Shown: positions 1-8,785, counted from the first letter of the stretch. The stretch: DNA of 42,791 nt from Nocardia africana NBRC 100379 (GCF_001612635.1 NZ_BDAV01000028.1:1-42791), one strand, 5' to 3'. Numbers and translations are program-made. The notes: generated by a model from the letters alone, not told the origin.

Positions 1-1385
1 AGTGTCGGAATTTTTGTGGGCAGAACAGTGAATTATCCTGCTAGTTTCCGGTTATCCGCTCACCGTAGAACAGGGCGAGCGTGTTGAGTATATCCTTCCA
101 TCCACTGATCTTTCCAGTGATATTCTGCCGATTCTTCAGCGGGTTTCTGATGACCAGATAGAGCACCTTGAGTGCGGCCTGCTCGTTGGGGAAATGCCCG
201 CGCCGGCGGGTTGCTTGCCGGAATCTGGCGTTCAGGCTTTCGATCGCATTAGTGGTGTATACGAGTTTCCGGATCGGCGCCGGGAACCGCAGGAACGGTG
301 TGAATTGCTCCCAGCTGTTACGCCAGACGGCAATCATCGCCGGATACTTGGGTTCCCACTCGGCGGCGAACTCCTCGAAAAGAGATTCGGCGGCCTCGAC
401 CGTGGGGGCGGTGTAGATGGCCCGCAGTTCGGTGGTGATCCGGCTCCAATATTTCCGAGAGGAGTATTTCAAGCTCGCCCGCACGAGGTGAACCACACAC
501 TGCTGGACATCCGCCAGCGGCCAGGTGTCGTTGATCGCCTCGGGCAGCCCTTTCAGCCCGTCGCAACAGACGATCATGACGTCCACGACCCCGCGATTCC
601 GCAGCTCACCGAGAACACCGGCCCAATGCTTGGCCCCTTCGCCGCCGGTGCCGACCCACAGGCCCAGCACCTCACGCTCACCAGCCAGGGTGACACCGAC
701 CGCCACGTAGATCGGCCGATTCACCACCCGGCCATCCCGGATCTTCACGAAAATAGCATCGATCGGTACGACCGGATACACACGTTCCAGCGGACGTGAC
801 TGCCATTCATTCATCTCCTCGACCACCTTATCGGTGATCTTCGAAATCAATTCGCGCGAGACCTCTACGCCATAGATCTCCGACAGATGCTTCTGAATTT
901 CCCCGGTTGTCAACCCCTTCGCATAGAGCGAGATGATCGACTCGTCGAAACCCTCCACCCGCCGGGAATGCTTCGGAACCATCTTCGGCTCGAATTCCGA
1001 ATTCCGGTCCCGTGGCACATCGATACGCACCGACCCGACATCCGTATGCACCGTCTTCTGCGACCGTCCGTTGCGGTGATTCCCGTCCCCACGGATCGGC
1101 TGATCACCCTTGGAATACCCGAGATGCTCGTCCATTTCGGCGTTCAACGCCGTCTCCAGAACGGTTTTCGTAATCTGCGACAGCAAACTGCCCGGCCCGG
1201 CCAGCGACACCCCCTCTCTCCGAGCCTTGTCCACCAACTCCTGGGCGATTCGGACATCCAGACCGTCCACTGCCGACCGCTGTCCGGCCGTCGGCATCGA
1301 CTCCTCCGACACGATGATCCCTTCCGCTGAGACAGGCCGCCTCAGCTTCTCCGATCACCGTCCCGCCCACAAGATCTCAGACAGT
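1..1385 (-). mobile_element. IS256-family insertion sequence, left end at window edge
   Basis: A complete IS256-type transposase is bracketed by imperfect terminal inverted repeats. Bases 1-21 pair with bases 1365-1385 (about 16 of 21 positions, sharing the core GCCCACAA). The left repeat coincides with the first base of the window, so the outer boundary and the target duplication cannot be checked on that side. The coding strand is minus. Confidence 0.8.
41..1312 (-). CDS. IS256-family (Mutator-type) transposase
   Basis: The 423-residue protein is full length for the family (about 400-430) and carries the RNase H-like DDE core. The first Asp lies in VVPIDAIFVK, the second in VCCDGLKGLP and the Glu in TTNAIESLNARF. 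The N-terminal DNA-binding part includes NGRSQKTVHTDVG and VPRDRN, as is usual. No frameshift or stop is seen, so the enzyme should be active. It is the only gene of its element. A second, unrelated-copy IS256 remnant lies at 39826-40309. Confidence 0.95.
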   Translation of the reverse strand: MSEESMPTAGQRSAVDGLDVRIAQELVDKARREGVSLAGPGSLLSQITKTVLETALNAEMDEHLGYSKGDQPIRGDGNHRNGRSQKTVHTDVGSVRIDVPRDRNSEFEPKMVPKHSRRVEGFDESIISLYAKGLTTGEIQKHLSEIYGVEVSRELISKITDKVVEEMNEWQSRPLERVYPVVPIDAIFVKIRDGRVVNRPIYVAVGVTLAGEREVLGLWVGTGGEGAKHWAGVLGELRNRGVVDVMIVCCDGLKGLPEAINDTWPLADVQQCVVHLVRASLKYSSRKYWSRITTELRAIYTAPTVEAAESLFEEFAAEWEPKYPAMIAVWRNSWEQFTPFLRFPAPIRKLVYTTNAIESLNARFRQATRRRGHFPNEQAALKVLYLVIRNPLKNRQNITGKISGWKDILNTLALFYGERITGN

Positions 1386-1417
1386 CCCTCGGTGGATCGA
1401 GGTTAAGGGGATTTCAG

Positions 1418-1930
1418 TTAGGTAGGCGCAGAGTTCGTCGTGCGGTATCGGCCCGGAGCATCGAGAGCCTGGGCCAGCACGTCGATCTCGTTGATCAGTG
1501 TGTTCAGTTGAGCAGCACCGCCTGTGCTGTCTGCTTCAGCAAGGACACGCTGCGTGGCTGCGTGTTGCCGTGCGAGCAAGGTGACGTGGTCGCAGTACGC
1601 ATCGATCGTTTGCTGGCGAATTGACTGTGTGTCGGGTCGTTCACCGAGTGCTCGCGCCGCCTGTCTCTTGATGACCCATACGAGTATGGCCTCCAACTGC
1701 TCGCTGCGATCATCAAGGCCCCCACCATTCCGGTTGTGCACATGGCGCCACAGGCCGGATAGGCTGCGAATGGCCTGCAGTAATACGGTATCTGCTGGCT
1801 CTTCGCCGGTGAATATCTGCAGTAGCCTCGCACCGCCTGGAAGGGGGGCGGTTCCTCCGCCTGCACTAGTATGGTGCCTGGTGGAGGCGGTGTTCGATCG
1901 GTCACCTGCGGACCTGGGCCCGTTGATCAT
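1418..1930 (-). CDS. DUF4254-like hypothetical protein (second of a tandem pair)
   Basis: This 170-residue soluble, mostly helical protein has no enzymatic motif that I recognise. Its core (residues about 31-165: LLQAIRSLSGLWRHV, then LVWVIKRQ, then a helical tail) is built like the protein encoded immediately upstream and resembles the small DUF4254 proteins common in Nocardia and relatives. The first 30 residues are Ser/Gly/Pro-rich and probably disordered. Its ATG overlaps the stop of the upstream paralogue by 4 nt (ATGA at 1927-1930), so translation is coupled. The function of the family is unknown. The DUF assignment is by eye and moderately sure. Confidence 0.65.
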   Translation of the reverse strand: MINGPRSAGDRSNTASTRHHTSAGGGTAPLPGGARLLQIFTGEEPADTVLLQAIRSLSGLWRHVHNRNGGGLDDRSEQLEAILVWVIKRQAARALGERPDTQSIRQQTIDAYCDHVTLLARQHAATQRVLAEADSTGGAAQLNTLINEIDVLAQALDAPGRYRTTNSAPT

Positions 1931-2364
1931 GAGCGATCGAGGTCTGGAGGAGGCAGGCGGACGCGGCCGGCCTGGATGTCTGCGGCAAGACTATCGAGAT
2001 GTAGTTTGCACGCTTCGAAGTCGAGCGTGGCGTAGCAGGGATGCCCGTGAGCCTCCTCGAGGCTGGCATAGAGTTGGGCGAGGCTGGAGATGAGCTGGCC
2101 ATAGGTGCGGCGCGCCACCGGTGCATCGCGGTCGGGCGCGCGAATGGTATCGGCGACGGTGTTGAGAACCTCGTTGTCGATGAACCACACCAAAGGTGCG
2201 ACCAGATCCGCAGGTTGGACGTCGCGTGAGTTCGACGTATTCGGAGAGTTGCGGTGGTGGGCGTGCCAAACCTTGAATAGGTCTTGCGCTGCTTTGAGGA
2301 GGGGTTGTGATTCGTTGCTCCCGGTGAACGCGCGCAGAACCGTGGCGGAGTCTGGGAGCGACAT
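1927..2364 (-). CDS. DUF4254-like hypothetical protein (first of a tandem pair)
   Basis: The 145-residue helical protein opens with SATVLRAFTG and continues LLKAAQDLFKVWHAHHRN, then LVAPLVWFIDNEV, and ends LDSLAADIQAGRVRLP. That order matches the DUF4254 layout in actinobacteria. The start at 2364 is supported by an AAGGAAGG Shine-Dalgarno just upstream. It leads a two-gene operon with its apparent paralogue, which overlaps it by 4 nt. No signal peptide or membrane segment is present. Its role is unknown. Confidence 0.7.
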   Translation of the reverse strand: MSLPDSATVLRAFTGSNESQPLLKAAQDLFKVWHAHHRNSPNTSNSRDVQPADLVAPLVWFIDNEVLNTVADTIRAPDRDAPVARRTYGQLISSLAQLYASLEEAHGHPCYATLDFEACKLHLDSLAADIQAGRVRLPPPDLDRS

Positions 2365-2546
2365 TGTTTTCCTTCCTTGTCGCAGGCTCTGGTCCGGTCG
2401 TTCGTCGTGACCGATGAGGCATCTGAGGCGATGGATTGATGTCCGCGGATGGACGGCAGGCCGTCGCAGCGGCTGTCGAAATGCCGTTCGAGGACGGTGG
2501 TTCCAGTGGTCGGGTGGCCGCGATGTGGCTACGCTGCGGGCCGTTT

Positions 2547-3083
2547 CTACGGTGTGGAATATCCGATGAGCGCGCCGATCCCGGCGCCTATCGGAATGGT
2601 GACCAACGCACCGACGCCGCCGAGGAAGAATCCGAGGACCGCGCCGATCCCGCCGCCGACCAGCGCTCCGACCACTGCGTTGTGCTGTTTGCGTGCGAGG
2701 CTGTCGGCGTCCTCATCAATCGTTTGCGTGGGCGCAGGGGCGGATTGCCGGGCGAGGGCGAGCGTTCGGCCGCTGTTGCCGATCGAGGCCGAGACCTCGA
2801 CCAGATCCGAGGGGGTCTGCGAACCGAGCGGGATAGTGGTGACCACTGCGCCGGCGTCATCTGTGAGCACGACGGAGAGGTCATCAGCCGCAGTGAATCG
2901 GCCGTGGTCGATGGTAGCGATCACACCCCCGTCGGGGTTGGCGGCGACGGTGTAGGTGACGCTTTGGTCGGTGGCGATCACTGTTGCGGTGGGCTGGAGT
3001 GTGGTGGGTTCGGCGTGCGCTGTTGCCTCCGCCGTGGCGATGGCGACGCTGACCAGTGCAGCGGTGGCGAGGGGTTTGATCAT
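2547..3083 (-). CDS. Secreted protein with C-terminal glycine-zipper segment
   Basis: From the ATG at 3083 the product is 178 residues. It has a Sec-type signal peptide (MIKPLATAALVSVAIATAEA, probably cleaved after THA near residue 24), a Thr/Val-rich extracytoplasmic region, an Asp/Ala linker around residues 105-130, and a C-terminal hydrophobic stretch of GxxxG repeats (VVGALVGGGIGAVLGFFLGG and after). That stretch is typical of a glycine-zipper membrane segment. The longer reading frame back to 3269 is rejected: the 3083 ATG overlaps the stop of the winged-helix-like gene by 4 nt and exposes the signal peptide. The likely location is the cell envelope. The function is unknown. Confidence 0.75.
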   Translation of the reverse strand: MIKPLATAALVSVAIATAEATAHAEPTTLQPTATVIATDQSVTYTVAANPDGGVIATIDHGRFTAADDLSVVLTDDAGAVVTTIPLGSQTPSDLVEVSASIGNSGRTLALARQSAPAPTQTIDEDADSLARKQHNAVVGALVGGGIGAVLGFFLGGVGALVTIPIGAGIGALIGYSTP

Positions 3084-3433
3084 TGGTTGCTCCATTGTCC
3101 GATTGGTGCGGCCGATGTTTCCGCCGATCCGCGCGGCGAGGATTCCGTCGGCGTCGCGCCGACTCGGGTGGTCGCAGCGGCGGGGCGAGGGGCGATGGTG
3201 GCAGATCGGACACCATCGGCGATGCGCCACTGCTGTCTTCCAGAGGGGTCGCGAAACTCCGTACGGCACAGCAGCTTTTGGTCGCTCAAGGCTTTCACTG
3301 CGCTGTAGACGCTGCGCTTGCGCGCCGGCAGCTCCGCGTCGATTTGCACGCAGCTGCGCGACGCGCCATCGCTCATCAGCTGAAGGATTTGTAGCTGGCA
3401 GTGGCCTCTACCTCTCGGGGCCATGCCCCTCAC
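3080..3433 (-). CDS. Small winged-helix-like DNA-binding protein
   Basis: The 117-residue protein has a winged-helix pattern in its first 75 residues: CQLQILQLMSDGASRSC, then ELPARKRSVYSAVKALSDQK (recognition helix), then a wing FRDPSGRQQWRIADG. The last 40 residues are Ala/Thr/Pro-rich and probably unstructured. The start is a GTG overlapping the stop of the dehydrogenase gene (GTGA at 3430-3433); an internal ATG at 3424 is an alternative. Its own stop overlaps the start of the secreted protein gene. The fold call is by eye. It may regulate the operon or the envelope protein. Confidence 0.6.
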   Translation of the reverse strand: MRGMAPRGRGHCQLQILQLMSDGASRSCVQIDAELPARKRSVYSAVKALSDQKLLCRTEFRDPSGRQQWRIADGVRSATIAPRPAAATTRVGATPTESSPRGSAETSAAPIGQWSNQ

Positions 3434-4674
3434 CTCCCAATCGCTTCATCGGCCGAGCCCCGCAGGTGGCCGCTTTCCCCGCCCGCGGTCAGAGATCGTC
3501 CGCCCCCAGCGGAAGTGGCTGTGCTGCAGTTGGATGCGCAGTGTCCGGTTGCCTGCTGCGGGGTGGTGGATCGGGCCGGCGGTACACGGTCCCAGGGCCA
3601 CGGGGGAACCCCACACGCGACACGGAAGATGTTCTCGCTCAACACGTCTGCGACCGCAAGGTTGGCGTCTCGCGTCTTCCCGGCGATGCCCGGTGTGTGG
3701 ATCATGTTGTCGCGGCCCAGGATCGGATCGGCCGGGTCCGCGTGGTCGGATTCGTATACGTCGGTGGCCCAGGCCAATTCGTTGCTGAGGACCCGCTCAC
3801 GCAGGGCTGCGATGTCGATGCCGGTGCTGTCGAGGGTAACCACCAATGCCCCGGGGGCCAGATCGTGAACGACGTGTGCGGGCACCTGCAGCCGGGGAGA
3901 TCCGTAGGCCACGATCACGATATCGGCGGCTGGCACCTGCTCCATCTCGGCCCTGTCGACTCCGCAGACGAGGTAGTCAGTGTGCTCGGCGTCGGGATCG
4001 ACCACCGATACCTTGGCGCCGAAGGCATTGCACAATTCGGCGACATACGTGCCTACCGGATCCAAGCCCACGACGACCACGCGCTTGTCGCGTAGCGTTC
4101 CGCCGACGTATAGCAGGTGGTCGGAGAACTGCCAGCGCACCGGCACGGCCACCGTGTAGCGCATGGCCATCGCCGTATGCCAGGTCGGCAGCCGTCGTAG
4201 TGCTGCCAGTGTCAGCATGATCGCCATCTCCGCCTTCGAGTGGGCGTGGCCGCGGGATCCTTCGACGAGGGGAATGCCGCGTGCGGCTAGCGCCTGCGCG
4301 ATCGCCATGCTGCGGCCGTCGATGTCCGCGACGATCGCCAGCTCTGGCAACGCGGCGAGGTCGGCCTCCTCCAGTTCCGCGCCGAGCACAACCAGTGCCG
4401 TCACGGACGCGGTCCCTGAAAGTTGCCGAATGGTTCGGCCAGGCCGAAGCGTTTCCCACTTGATGGCGCACCCATGCCTGGTCAGTCCTTCGCGCAGGCG
4501 CTCGCCCAGAAAAGGCCAGCGGGCCCGCAGATTCCCGTCGTCGACCACCAGCACAACCGGGCTGTCCGGCGCCGCCGCCTGGTGCATGTGCCCGAACCGC
4601 TCGATGGCTTCTGGCCGTGCCGGCTGTCGCATCGGTGGTGTGCCGAGTGATCTCGGCACAGGAATACAAGTCAT
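3430..4674 (-). CDS. Divergent D-isomer-specific 2-hydroxyacid dehydrogenase family protein
   Basis: The 414-residue protein has the two-domain dehydrogenase layout. The catalytic half includes HSKAEMAIMLTLAALRRLP. The Rossmann half starts at KRVVVVGLDPVGTYVAEL, followed by VSVVDPDAEHTD, and the closing element is HTPGIAGKTRDANLAVADVL. The nucleotide loop reads GLDPVG rather than the usual GxGxxG, and the catalytic His of the standard TPHIAG motif is not in its usual place (the sequence reads TPGIAG), so classical activity is uncertain. The last 60 residues are a low-complexity tail. The ATG at 4674 has a GGGAGGA Shine-Dalgarno. It heads a three-gene coupled run. Confidence 0.75.
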   Translation of the reverse strand: MTCIPVPRSLGTPPMRQPARPEAIERFGHMHQAAAPDSPVVLVVDDGNLRARWPFLGERLREGLTRHGCAIKWETLRPGRTIRQLSGTASVTALVVLGAELEEADLAALPELAIVADIDGRSMAIAQALAARGIPLVEGSRGHAHSKAEMAIMLTLAALRRLPTWHTAMAMRYTVAVPVRWQFSDHLLYVGGTLRDKRVVVVGLDPVGTYVAELCNAFGAKVSVVDPDAEHTDYLVCGVDRAEMEQVPAADIVIVAYGSPRLQVPAHVVHDLAPGALVVTLDSTGIDIAALRERVLSNELAWATDVYESDHADPADPILGRDNMIHTPGIAGKTRDANLAVADVLSENIFRVACGVPPWPWDRVPPARSTTPQQATGHCASNCSTATSAGGGRSLTAGGESGHLRGSADEAIGR

Positions 4675-4782
4675 CGGATCCTCCCTGCGGTTGCCGCGCA
4701 GGACTCTCGGCAGGAGGCGCGCGTCGCACGTAGTCGTTCGGTGGGTTGTGCCGTGGCGGTATCTGATCGCCCTAGGGGCACG

Positions 4783-5595
4783 TCATCGCTTGACACCGAC
4801 ACCACCCCACAGTGAGATCTGCTTGTCCAGGCTCTGCGGGGGCTCGATTCCCCGGGGCCGCCAGCGATGGACCATCGCGACGCCGGGATCGATCAAATCC
4901 ATCCCGCCAAAGAGGGACTCCACCTGCATGCGTGTACGCGCGGCCGTGGGGATACCGCTCTGGTCGTAGACGTGGATCACCCGGCCGATGCCATTGGGGT
5001 CGTCGGGGCCGTCGTCGAGGTCGGTAGTCACGTGCGTGACAGTGAGGGTTGAGCCCGAGGCCAGCGGATCCAACAATGTGCTGACAATCTCGGCGACATC
5101 GCCGCGAATGAAGTTCAGCAACCCGATGAGCGATACCGCTACCGGCTCCGTCAGATCGAGGGTGTCGCGGAGCTCCTTAGCGGCGAGGATCGCCGTTGGG
5201 TCTGTCGCCTCGGCCTGCACGTAGGCAGTGCGCCCCTCGTCCGTGCCGGTCAGAAGTGCGCGGGCATGCGCGAGGACGCAGGGGTCGTTGTCGACGTAGA
5301 CCACCCGGGACTCCGGCGCCACGGATTGGGCGACCTGGTGGAGGTTCGGTTCCGTCGGGATACCGGTGCCGATGTCCAGGAACTGGCGAAGACCCTGCCG
5401 TGCGACAAAGTGTGTTGTCCGGTGCATGAATTCGCGATTGGCGCGGGCAGCCAACCGCACCGAGGGGAAGGCAGCCAATGATCGTTGGCCGACCTCGCGG
5501 TCGAGCTCGTAATTGTCCTTGCCACCGAGGAAGTAGTCGTAGATGCGCGCCGGGTGCGCCACATCAGTCATGGGATCGGTCAGGCCGTTGAACAC
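4783..5595 (-). CDS. SAM-dependent methyltransferase, SAV2177/DUF574 family
   Basis: The 270-residue protein has the signature of the actinobacterial SAV2177 family: ARIYDYFLGGKDNYELDRE near the N terminus, methyltransferase motif I as FLDIGTGIPTEPNLHQVA, an acidic end to strand 2 (VVYVDNDPCVLAHA), and AVSLIGLLNFI in the middle. The fold is a class I SAM methyltransferase; substrates of the family are largely unknown and many members sit near HTH regulators and secondary-metabolism genes. A GGAG-type ribosome site precedes 5595. It is probably a single-gene unit, 108 bp downstream of the dehydrogenase start region. Confidence 0.9.
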   Translation of the reverse strand: MFNGLTDPMTDVAHPARIYDYFLGGKDNYELDREVGQRSLAAFPSVRLAARANREFMHRTTHFVARQGLRQFLDIGTGIPTEPNLHQVAQSVAPESRVVYVDNDPCVLAHARALLTGTDEGRTAYVQAEATDPTAILAAKELRDTLDLTEPVAVSLIGLLNFIRGDVAEIVSTLLDPLASGSTLTVTHVTTDLDDGPDDPNGIGRVIHVYDQSGIPTAARTRMQVESLFGGMDLIDPGVAMVHRWRPRGIEPPQSLDKQISLWGGVGVKR

Positions 5596-5750
5596 GGCGG
5601 AATCTCCTTAGAATCGAAAGTGTCAACGGGATTACAAGGGGCTCAACGCGACTGGACATAGCCCGCGATCTGGCCGCGGGATGGAACCGAGACCATATAG
5701 GTTGGGCAACGCTTGAGCCGTTTTCCCCTGACGGGGGCGGTATCCGCTCA

Positions 5751-5966
5751 TTACGCACCGCCGTTGTCCAGCTCGGAGCGCCCGCTGCGGAATTCGTCGA
5801 TGCGGGCGCGCGCCCGGCAGATCGGCGAGCACTGGGCGTGTAGTCGATGCGCGCGTTCAGCCTGATCGAGTGTCAGTTTGCCGGGGTCGGAGAAGCAGTC
5901 GTGCAGCGTGGATGTCACGTGACTCAGCAGGGCGGGCGCCAGATAGTCACGCTGAAGGCCGCTCAT
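5751..5966 (-). CDS. Small hypothetical protein (71 aa)
   Basis: The product is a 71-residue helical protein with LTLDQAERAHRLHAQCSPICRARAR, i.e. a CxxxC pair, in its middle. I do not recognise the family. Its ATG overlaps by 4 nt (5963-5966) the stop of the degraded radical SAM reading frame upstream. This suggests it was once the coupled partner of that gene and is now an orphan or depends on its own start. The DUF574 methyltransferase gene lies downstream on the same strand. Confidence 0.5.
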   Translation of the reverse strand: MSGLQRDYLAPALLSHVTSTLHDCFSDPGKLTLDQAERAHRLHAQCSPICRARARIDEFRSGRSELDNGGA

Positions 5967-6645
5967 GACTGGCCACCGAGCGGTCCGGCAGTGTCTGCGG
6001 ACCTGGGTGTGGTCGACAGGTGCCCCAGTGGCGACGGCTCGTAACCCGTTCCGAAGTCCAGTGCGTAGTGCCGGACGACCATTGTGATCCAGGCAAGAAA
6101 GCGGTCGTAATCCGCAATGGAATCCGGGCGCAATGTCAGCAAGTCGTCGGGGTCATAGCCGATGTTTCTATCGCGAGTTTGTACTGTTGGCGATAGACCC
6201 CGGTGTGGCCCGAATGTCGGCAGGTCACGTTGAACCGGATTGCGGTCATGTCGTACTGCTCGCGCAGTCGTCCCATTTACGCGATGATGTTGTGCGGGTC
6301 GCGGACTCGAATGGTGTTGTCCGGGTTGGTGCTTACTCTCGCGCCGCAGAAGGAGCAGTTGCAGGGGCGGCCGCGGGTGCCGACCATGCTGGCTTCCCGG
6401 CGGCCGACTTCGAGGTATGGGTCCTGGCACAGGTAGGTGCGGTCGACGAACGGCAGTGCGTTGATGTTCGGTGCCAGATGACGGTGCATGCCCGGAATCC
6501 CGCCGGTGGCTGACGTTTTCAGGATCGAGTCCAGCCACATCACGCAAGGTAGCCGAGTGCGGTTGTGGTGGTCGGCCAGCAACTCGGTCACCCGGGTTTC
6601 GGCTTCTCCCGGGACCAGGACTGCACACCGGGGACCGGTGGGTCA
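5963..6645 (-). pseudogene. Remnant of a B12-binding radical SAM protein gene
   Basis: Reading the minus strand from 6642 gives VLVPGEAETRVTELLADHHN (the end of a cobalamin-binding domain), then LPCVMWLDSIL, then DPYLEVGRREASMVGTRG and PCNCSFCGARVS, the radical SAM cluster region. A TAA at 6277-6279 interrupts an otherwise continuous frame (NIIA, stop, then MGRLREQYDMTAIRF). The homology then breaks off, and a C-terminal-looking piece (DPDDLLTLRPDSIADYDRFL) continues in another frame to 5963. The first cluster cysteine is also lost: RPCNCSFC stands where CPxxCxFC is expected. The cobalamin domain is missing upstream of an in-frame stop at 6643-6645. The gene is clearly dead. Confidence 0.75.
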
Positions 6646-6797
6646 CCTCGGTTTCCATCAACATCCCTTACGGTCGTCTTCGTTTTGGAAGGCGCCCGCC
6701 GCCGGGGAATCACGATGCTGCGTGTAATGGGCCTTCGTCCCGGCGGCGCGCGCTGAAACCACCATCCCGCCATTGCTGTTCCGGTGGAACCGTCCTG

Positions 6798-6807
6798 TGT
6801 TGCAACA
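6798..6807. promoter_or_regulatory. Short palindrome TGTTGCAACA upstream of regulator gene
   Basis: A perfect 10-bp palindrome lies about 60 bp before the ATG of the HTH regulator at 6867, in the intergenic region facing the dead radical SAM gene. It could be an operator for the adjacent regulator. A palindrome of this length also occurs by chance, so the call is weak. Confidence 0.25.
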
Positions 6808-6866
6808 AGATGCACGGAAATGCCATAGCGTTGCCATTGCGCGTAACGACGAAGGGAGCGACGAAT

Positions 6867-8243
6867 ATGGTCCTGTCGAGGCCATGGACTGGGCGCGACG
6901 CCACCATGCTCCGCGAAGCGCTACGCCTTTCGATCCGCGATTTCGCGGAAGCATCCGGGGCTGGCGTGCGCACCGTTGCGCGCTGGTCGGAACCTGCTGG
7001 ACTCGCCGCCCGGGTTCGTCCCTTTAACGCTGGTCTGCTCGACGAAGTACTACGCCGCGCCGGGGACGACGCCCGGCAACGATTCGAGCAGATGACGGCC
7101 GCAACCACGGTGGCGCCGATCAGTACCAATGCCCCGGTTCCATTGCCTCTGGAACAATGCCAGGTGGATCCAGATTTGAGGCAGTGGATTGAGATGAATC
7201 GACGCGAGTTGCTCCAGTTGTTTGGCGGCGCGACCTTCGGATTGCCCGCGGTCGCCGCGATCCTCGCCGGACTCGACGCCGACGAGCGCGTGCGAGTCGA
7301 GAAAGTGCTGATCAACCCGACCCGTGTCGACGCCACTGCGATCGACAACATCGAGACCGCGTTGCGGATCCTGCTCGCGCAGAACGACAGCTACGGCCCG
7401 CAGGTGGTGCTGTCGATGGTGACGGGCCAGACCGCGATCGCCGAAGCCCTGCTGCAGCAGTGTCCCACCGCGCTCGAACCCCGCCTGTACGGGCTGCACG
7501 GCAGCCTGTCGCAGCTGGCTGGCTGGATGCGATTCGACCTCAAGGACCACCCCGCGGCGGCACGCCATTGGGCGGACGCCCGCAAGTCCGCCCACCGTGC
7601 GCATGATGACGCGCTGGCCGCCCTTGTTCTGTGCAACCTCAGCTACCTCGAAGTGTGGAACGGTGACCCCCGCGTCGGGATCGACCATGCCGTGGCGGCA
7701 CAGAACTGGGCGCGTCGCTGCGACGACTGGCGGCTCCGCGCCTACGCCGATGACATAGCCGCCTACGCCTACGCCGCCGATGGCCTGCACTCGGACACCT
7801 ACGCCGCACTGGATGCCGCCGACGCTGTTATCGCCGCAGCGCCGGCCAATGACGACACCCCCCGCTCCCACGCCTACTTCCACGGCCCCGGCCTGGCGGC
7901 GTCCTTCCGCAGCGACTGCTTCCACCAGCTGGGCGACGGCCGCTCGGCGCTGGCGGCCGCCGAACACGCACTGTCCCTGATCAATCCGGCACATGTCCGG
8001 AACCGGGCAATCGCTCATCTGGATCTCGCCACCGCCTACGCCGACATAGGCGATATCGAGGCCTCCGCCGCCGCGATCCGCGACGGCGCCCGCCTGGGCG
8101 CTTCCTGCCGTTCCGACCGGCTTACCGATCGCGTGCGCGAGGCCAGGACCGACCTGGACAAGTGGAGCACCACCAGCCCGGTCCGAGCCCTCGACGAGGA
8201 ACTGGATGCTTACGGCTGCGCCGCCCTCAAATCCTTGACGTAG
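6867..8243 (+). CDS. HTH transcriptional regulator with TPR-like C-terminal domain
   Basis: From the ATG at 6867 the protein is 458 residues. Residues about 8-40 form an XRE-type helix-turn-helix (TMLREALRLSIRDFAEASGA, then VRTVARW). A short segment IEMNRRELLQLFGGA follows near residue 110. The remaining 330 residues are Ala-rich helical pairs of TPR-like character (AARHWADARKSAHRAHDDAL and similar). This is a common actinobacterial regulator class, often beside secondary-metabolism genes. The chosen start has GAAGGGA about 10 nt upstream; the longer frame to 6471 runs over the pseudogene. The last 34 bp overlap the convergent GNAT gene. Confidence 0.85.
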   Translation: MVLSRPWTGRDATMLREALRLSIRDFAEASGAGVRTVARWSEPAGLAARVRPFNAGLLDEVLRRAGDDARQRFEQMTAATTVAPISTNAPVPLPLEQCQVDPDLRQWIEMNRRELLQLFGGATFGLPAVAAILAGLDADERVRVEKVLINPTRVDATAIDNIETALRILLAQNDSYGPQVVLSMVTGQTAIAEALLQQCPTALEPRLYGLHGSLSQLAGWMRFDLKDHPAAARHWADARKSAHRAHDDALAALVLCNLSYLEVWNGDPRVGIDHAVAAQNWARRCDDWRLRAYADDIAAYAYAADGLHSDTYAALDAADAVIAAAPANDDTPRSHAYFHGPGLAASFRSDCFHQLGDGRSALAAAEHALSLINPAHVRNRAIAHLDLATAYADIGDIEASAAAIRDGARLGASCRSDRLTDRVREARTDLDKWSTTSPVRALDEELDAYGCAALKSLT

Positions 8244-8785
8244 ATGTCGAATTCGTCGGCCGTAAAACCCATGTCGGGCACATGCTGGCGGCCGACGACC
8301 TCCCAGCCGCCGACTGCGGCATAGAACGCGTGCGAACCGGTGGACTGCGGCTGCACCGCCAGCGTGGCCCGCTCCTCGGGGCGGCCGTCCAGCAGTGTGT
8401 CCATCAGACGGCGGCCGACCCCGCGCCTCCGCCAATCCTCACGCACCGCCAGGTCGATCACCGCGAAGGTCCGGCCGAGACGTTCCCGCATCACCTCGGG
8501 GCCGACCGGGGTGGTGAACCCTTCCCACCAGTTGGTGCCGACCGTCAACGTGTCGCCGTAGACGAACCCGATCAGTTCGGTTCCGGCGAAGGCGAGCGCT
8601 GCGCCGAATGTCGGTCGGCCCGCGAGTCTTTGCAACATGGCGCGCTGCCGTTCCTTTTCGCCTTCCGGCCACACGAACGGCGGCGCGGAGAATGCCGCTT
8701 GGTAGAGGTGGCTGATTGCGTCCATATGCGTCAGGACGTCGTCGGCTGACACCACGGTGACGGTGACGGTCTGCTCGTCGCTCAT
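8210..8785 (-). CDS. GNAT-family N-acetyltransferase
   Basis: The 191-residue protein starts at the ATG at 8785 (MSDEQTVTVTVVSADD). The acetyl-CoA-binding motif A is plain: FAVIDLAVREDWRRRGVGRR, with the RRxGxGxx loop, followed by ATLAVQPQSTGSHAFYAAVG as motif B. GNAT enzymes transfer an acetyl group from acetyl-CoA to an amine; the substrate cannot be told from sequence. The upstream extension to 9232 is a shadow with no protein-like character. The gene is convergent with, and overlaps the tail of, the regulator. Confidence 0.85.
   Translation of the reverse strand: MSDEQTVTVTVVSADDVLTHMDAISHLYQAAFSAPPFVWPEGEKERQRAMLQRLAGRPTFGAALAFAGTELIGFVYGDTLTVGTNWWEGFTTPVGPEVMRERLGRTFAVIDLAVREDWRRRGVGRRLMDTLLDGRPEERATLAVQPQSTGSHAFYAAVGGWEVVGRQHVPDMGFTADEFDIYVKDLRAAQP

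Noticed and set aside
2436..3308. 290-codon plus-strand frame
   Set aside because: It is the antisense of the secreted glycine-zipper gene and its upstream partner; it is Gly/Asp-rich shadow sequence typical of high-GC DNA.
6471..6866. N-terminal extension of the regulator frame
   Set aside because: Composition is unlike protein, it runs through the radical SAM pseudogene and its promoter region, and a good ribosome site supports the ATG at 6867.
7050..8435. 461-codon minus-strand frame
   Set aside because: It lies opposite the regulator gene, with Gly/Val-rich composition and no motifs.
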